From Anaerolineae bacterium (lineage in GTDB: Bacteria > Chloroflexota > Anaerolineae > 4572-78): 6,694 nt of DNA. Location of the stretch: positions 1 through 6,694 of the forward strand of contig JALVZI010000546.1 of assembly GCA_027022125.1 (NCBI GenBank), written 5' to 3'. The stretch's first letter is position 1; each line of letters starts with the position of its first letter. Made by a program: the position numbers and the translations under genes. Below, in pieces: positions 5,151 to 6,694 of the stretch. The notes beneath the pieces were generated by a model. The model was not told the DNA's origin. It saw nothing but the letters and a program-made list of their open reading frames with translations, and did not search any database.

Positions 5151-6264
5151 CCTGCGCTCCTCTATCCCTATCCCTATCTCTATCCCTATCCCTATCCGTT
5201 TTCCCGGTGCGATGGAAAAATGACGGGCGAAATTCGAGCCACCACAGCGCATATCCGGCGACCGCCAGCAGTGTCACGCCGACAACCAGCGCTTCGGCAG
5301 CGGTTGCCTGCGTGATGAAAATTGCCGTCAGCCCCAGCGCACCCGTCACCAGCGCAGCGAAAAACGCCACTGCCAGCCCGCTCATCCCAAAACGGGCAAG
5401 CCGGTGAGTGGTGTGGTCAACCCCCCCCTGAAAAAACGAAATCCCCCGCCGTTTGCGCGAAATATAAACCATCATCGTGTCGAAAATCGGCAGCCCCAGC
5501 ACCAGCACCGGCACCATCCACGTGATGAGATTGCTGTTGCCCGGCACACGGATTTTTATACCCAGCACCGCCAACAGAAAACCCAAAAACAGCGACCCCG
5601 AATCGCCCATAAAAATGGTACTTTTGGGCAGTGGCAAATTGTACCGTGCAAACCCCAAACTCGCGCCGAGTACCGCCGCCGCCAAAATGGAAACCAGTTG
5701 CTGGTCGTTCAGCAGGGCAATCAGCATAAAAATGGCGGCGGCAGCAGCGGTGGTCATAATCGCCACCCCGTCGGCATTATCCATATAATTCAGCGCGTTG
5801 GTGATGAACAGAATCCACAGCACGGTCAGCACAAAATTCAGCGCGATATTCCAACTGCCGATGGGTAGAATCGGTAGTTGGATGCGCACGCCCGCCGCAA
5901 AAACGACCAGCGCGGGGACGACTTCTCCCAGCAGTTTCCAGCGCGGTGAAAGGGTGTAACGGTCATCCAGATAGCCCACCCCCGCCATCAGCGATGCGCC
6001 CACCGTGATAGCCCCCACTTCCGACAACCGGAAGCGGTTTCCAAACAGCAGGGTTGCCCCCACCGTGATGAGCGTCAGCGCGATTGCCGCCGCGCCGTAA
6101 ATTGCCACGCCGCCCATCAGCGCAGTGGGTTCGGTGTGAGCGCGGTCGGCTTTTGGCACAGCGATAAAACCTGCTTTGATGGCAATTTGCCGCACAATCG
6201 GCGTGCCGGCTGCGCCAAATAACAGCGCGGTGATAAAAATTAGCATTATCAGGGAAATGGTCAT
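5140..6264 (-). CDS. Polyprenyl-phosphate sugar-1-phosphate transferase (WecA/TagO/MraY family)
   Basis: This membrane enzyme family transfers a sugar 1-phosphate from a UDP-sugar to undecaprenyl phosphate, the first step of lipid-linked cell-surface glycans. The 374-residue product is rich in membrane helices and shows the catalytic motifs in order: YLDDR (98-102, Mg-binding Asp pair), NALNYMDNADG (156-166, the NxxxxDxxDG-type motif), MGDSGSLFLGF (219-229), PIFDTMMV (259-266) and HTTHRL (284-289). The HxxHR ending and general pattern fit the WecA/TagO side better than true MraY, but the acceptor sugar is open. ATG 6264 lacks a clear ribosome binding site. Two oddities stand out: a run of eight G in the coding strand (5421-5428) just before HTTHR, and an (RD)n tail from about residue 357 written by the GGGATA hexamer array, which looks like a late addition to the C-terminus. 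The stop TAA overlaps the start of the S23-type gene. Confidence 0.9.
   Translation of the reverse strand: MTISLIMLIFITALLFGAAGTPIVRQIAIKAGFIAVPKADRAHTEPTALMGGVAIYGAAAIALTLITVGATLLFGNRFRLSEVGAITVGASLMAGVGYLDDRYTLSPRWKLLGEVVPALVVFAAGVRIQLPILPIGSWNIALNFVLTVLWILFITNALNYMDNADGVAIMTTAAAAAIFMLIALLNDQQLVSILAAAVLGASLGFARYNLPLPKSTIFMGDSGSLFLGFLLAVLGIKIRVPGNSNLITWMVPVLVLGLPIFDTMMVYISRKRRGISFFQGGVDHTTHRLARFGMSGLAVAFFAALVTGALGLTAIFITQATAAEALVVGVTLLAVAGYALWWLEFRPSFFHRTGKTDRDRDRDRDRDRGAQDVV
5162..5197 (-). repeat. Right hexanucleotide array (GGGATA/GAGATA on the minus strand)
   Basis: About six hexamers, read on the minus strand mostly as GGGATA with one GAGATA. It lies inside the 3' end of the transferase gene, where it encodes the alternating Arg-Asp tail. 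Its downstream edge merges into GAGGAG, which serves as the ribosome binding site of the S23-type gene. It is inverted relative to the left array at 4570-4594. Confidence 0.85.
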
Positions 6265-6271
6265 AGGGTTT

Positions 6272-6300
6272 TAGCAAAGTTGCAAAGATACAGGGTTTCA
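6272..6300. repeat. Short repeat-word patch upstream of the transferase start
   Basis: This 29-base patch begins with tagcaaagttgca, a 13-base word also found at 2335-2347 in the large mosaic, and continues with similar words (aaagatacagg). It ends just before the transferase start codon and takes the place where a ribosome binding site would be expected. Confidence 0.5.
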
Positions 6301-6344
6301 CGCTCTTTCAAAATAAGAGCATCAAAAACTGCAAGCAAAAATGT

Positions 6345-6374
6345 TTTATAGCACAAGTGGTAGAAATGTGGCAA
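6345..6374 (-). promoter_or_regulatory. Candidate sigma-70-type promoter for the transferase gene
   Basis: On the minus strand, TTGCCA (6374-6369, five of six matches) and TATAAA (6350-6345, five of six) are separated by 18 bases. Transcription would start near 6337, giving a leader of about 70 bases to the ATG at 6264. The leader holds a small 6-bp hairpin, GCTCTT / AAGAGC (6302-6320 on the plus strand). The gap is AT-rich, so chance matches are possible. Confidence 0.45.
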
Positions 6375-6431
6375 ATTATGGAAACAGGTACCCCATAATA
6401 CCATTACCCAGAAGTAGTGTTGTTGCTTGAA

Positions 6432-6694
6432 TTACCTCAATGCTTCTACACGCCACACACCATCACCTGTGCTAACAACAACCTGTCCATTGTTTATTGT
6501 GAGTTCGCGTGTGTTCATTGCAGTTAACCCGTTATTATACGCCGCACATTGCGTTGTACCGCCACTGACACTGCATCGATAAACACCGGCACCGTATGCG
6601 CTGACATACAACTTCTCGTGGACATCATCATACGCTATACCATAAATGGTATTTGCCGGAACGCTGTTCACCCGTGACCATGACATACCACTAT
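6432..6694 (-). CDS. C-terminal end of a probable beta-propeller repeat protein (partial)
   Basis: The frame stays open to the window edge, so the gene begins outside; 87 codons are visible. The residues follow a beta-propeller blade rhythm: SWSRVNSVPANTIYGIAYD, then KLYVSAYGAGVYR, and a last strand GQVVVSTGDGVWRVEAL before TAA. Such WD/BNR/YVTN-like propellers are often secreted or surface-exposed and act in binding or carbohydrate contact, but nothing here shows enzymatic residues. The methionine at 6686 is internal: the preceding codons read Ser-Gly, as in the common GxxWxxVN blade motif. By eye, base composition is lower in GC than in the neighbours. The gene ends 167 bases before the transferase start, a gap with the candidate promoter, so the two are probably separate transcripts. 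Confidence 0.7.
   Translation of the reverse strand, partial: SGMSWSRVNSVPANTIYGIAYDDVHEKLYVSAYGAGVYRCSVSGGTTQCAAYNNGLTAMNTRELTINNGQVVVSTGDGVWRVEALR

Noticed and set aside
4989..5252. Minus-strand frame of 87 codons across the mobile element
   Set aside because: It only joins the tail end of the transferase region, the first codons of the S23-type gene and translated palindromic repeat; it is not a gene of its own.
6302..6320. Terminator hairpin for the partial beta-propeller gene
   Set aside because: The 6-bp stem is weak, has no T run after it on the minus strand, and lies downstream of the candidate promoter of the transferase.

Overview
The window looks like an accessory-rich stretch of a bacterial chromosome of moderately high GC, most likely a member of the Chloroflexota (Anaerolineae or a relative). 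That guess rests on the MurJ variant, on a split heptose-type kinase/adenylyltransferase pair, and on an intergenic mosaic of 7-base words (CATCACG, TTCATTG, CAGTCAG, GTTCAAG) of a kind I associate with that phylum. No rRNA, tRNA or marker gene confirms it.

Most genes lie on the minus strand and concern the cell surface. Reading right to left: the C-terminal end of a probable beta-propeller protein (6432 to the window edge); a WecA/TagO/MraY-type polyprenyl-phosphate sugar-phosphate transferase (5140-6264); a broken four-helix-bundle (S23/23S rRNA intervening-sequence type) gene (4666-5150); then, after one plus-strand gene of unknown function (3875-4576), an RfaE1-like sugar kinase (2560-3564), an RfaE2-like nucleotidyltransferase (1698-2186) and the lipid II flippase MurJ (125-1705). 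The transferase, kinase, nucleotidyltransferase and flippase would fit lipid-linked glycan assembly: activation of a heptose-like sugar, start of a lipid-linked chain, and flipping across the membrane. That link is inferred from gene proximity.

The unusual content is the repeat DNA. A 165-bp non-autonomous element (4965-5129) has perfect 19-bp inverted ends and sits in the S23-type gene. Removing it together with one CTAG restores an uninterrupted reading frame with the expected family N-terminus, so the target duplication is CTAG. A second copy, inverted and cut by the window start, sits at a CTAG that contains the murJ stop codon. The element is built from two palindromic modules that also occur, in the other order and without the inverted ends, at 3626-3740.

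The broken S23 gene is bracketed by inverted arrays of the hexamer GGGATA/GAGATA (4570-4594 and 5162-5197). The arrays run into the 3' ends of the two convergent neighbours: one supplies the stop codon of the plus-strand gene, the other gives the transferase an Arg-Asp repeat tail. This resembles an S23 cassette inserted between two gene ends. A 7-base-period mosaic (2187-2575) separates the kinase from its partner and forms the kinase stop codon. Repeats therefore touch the 3' end of nearly every complete gene here.
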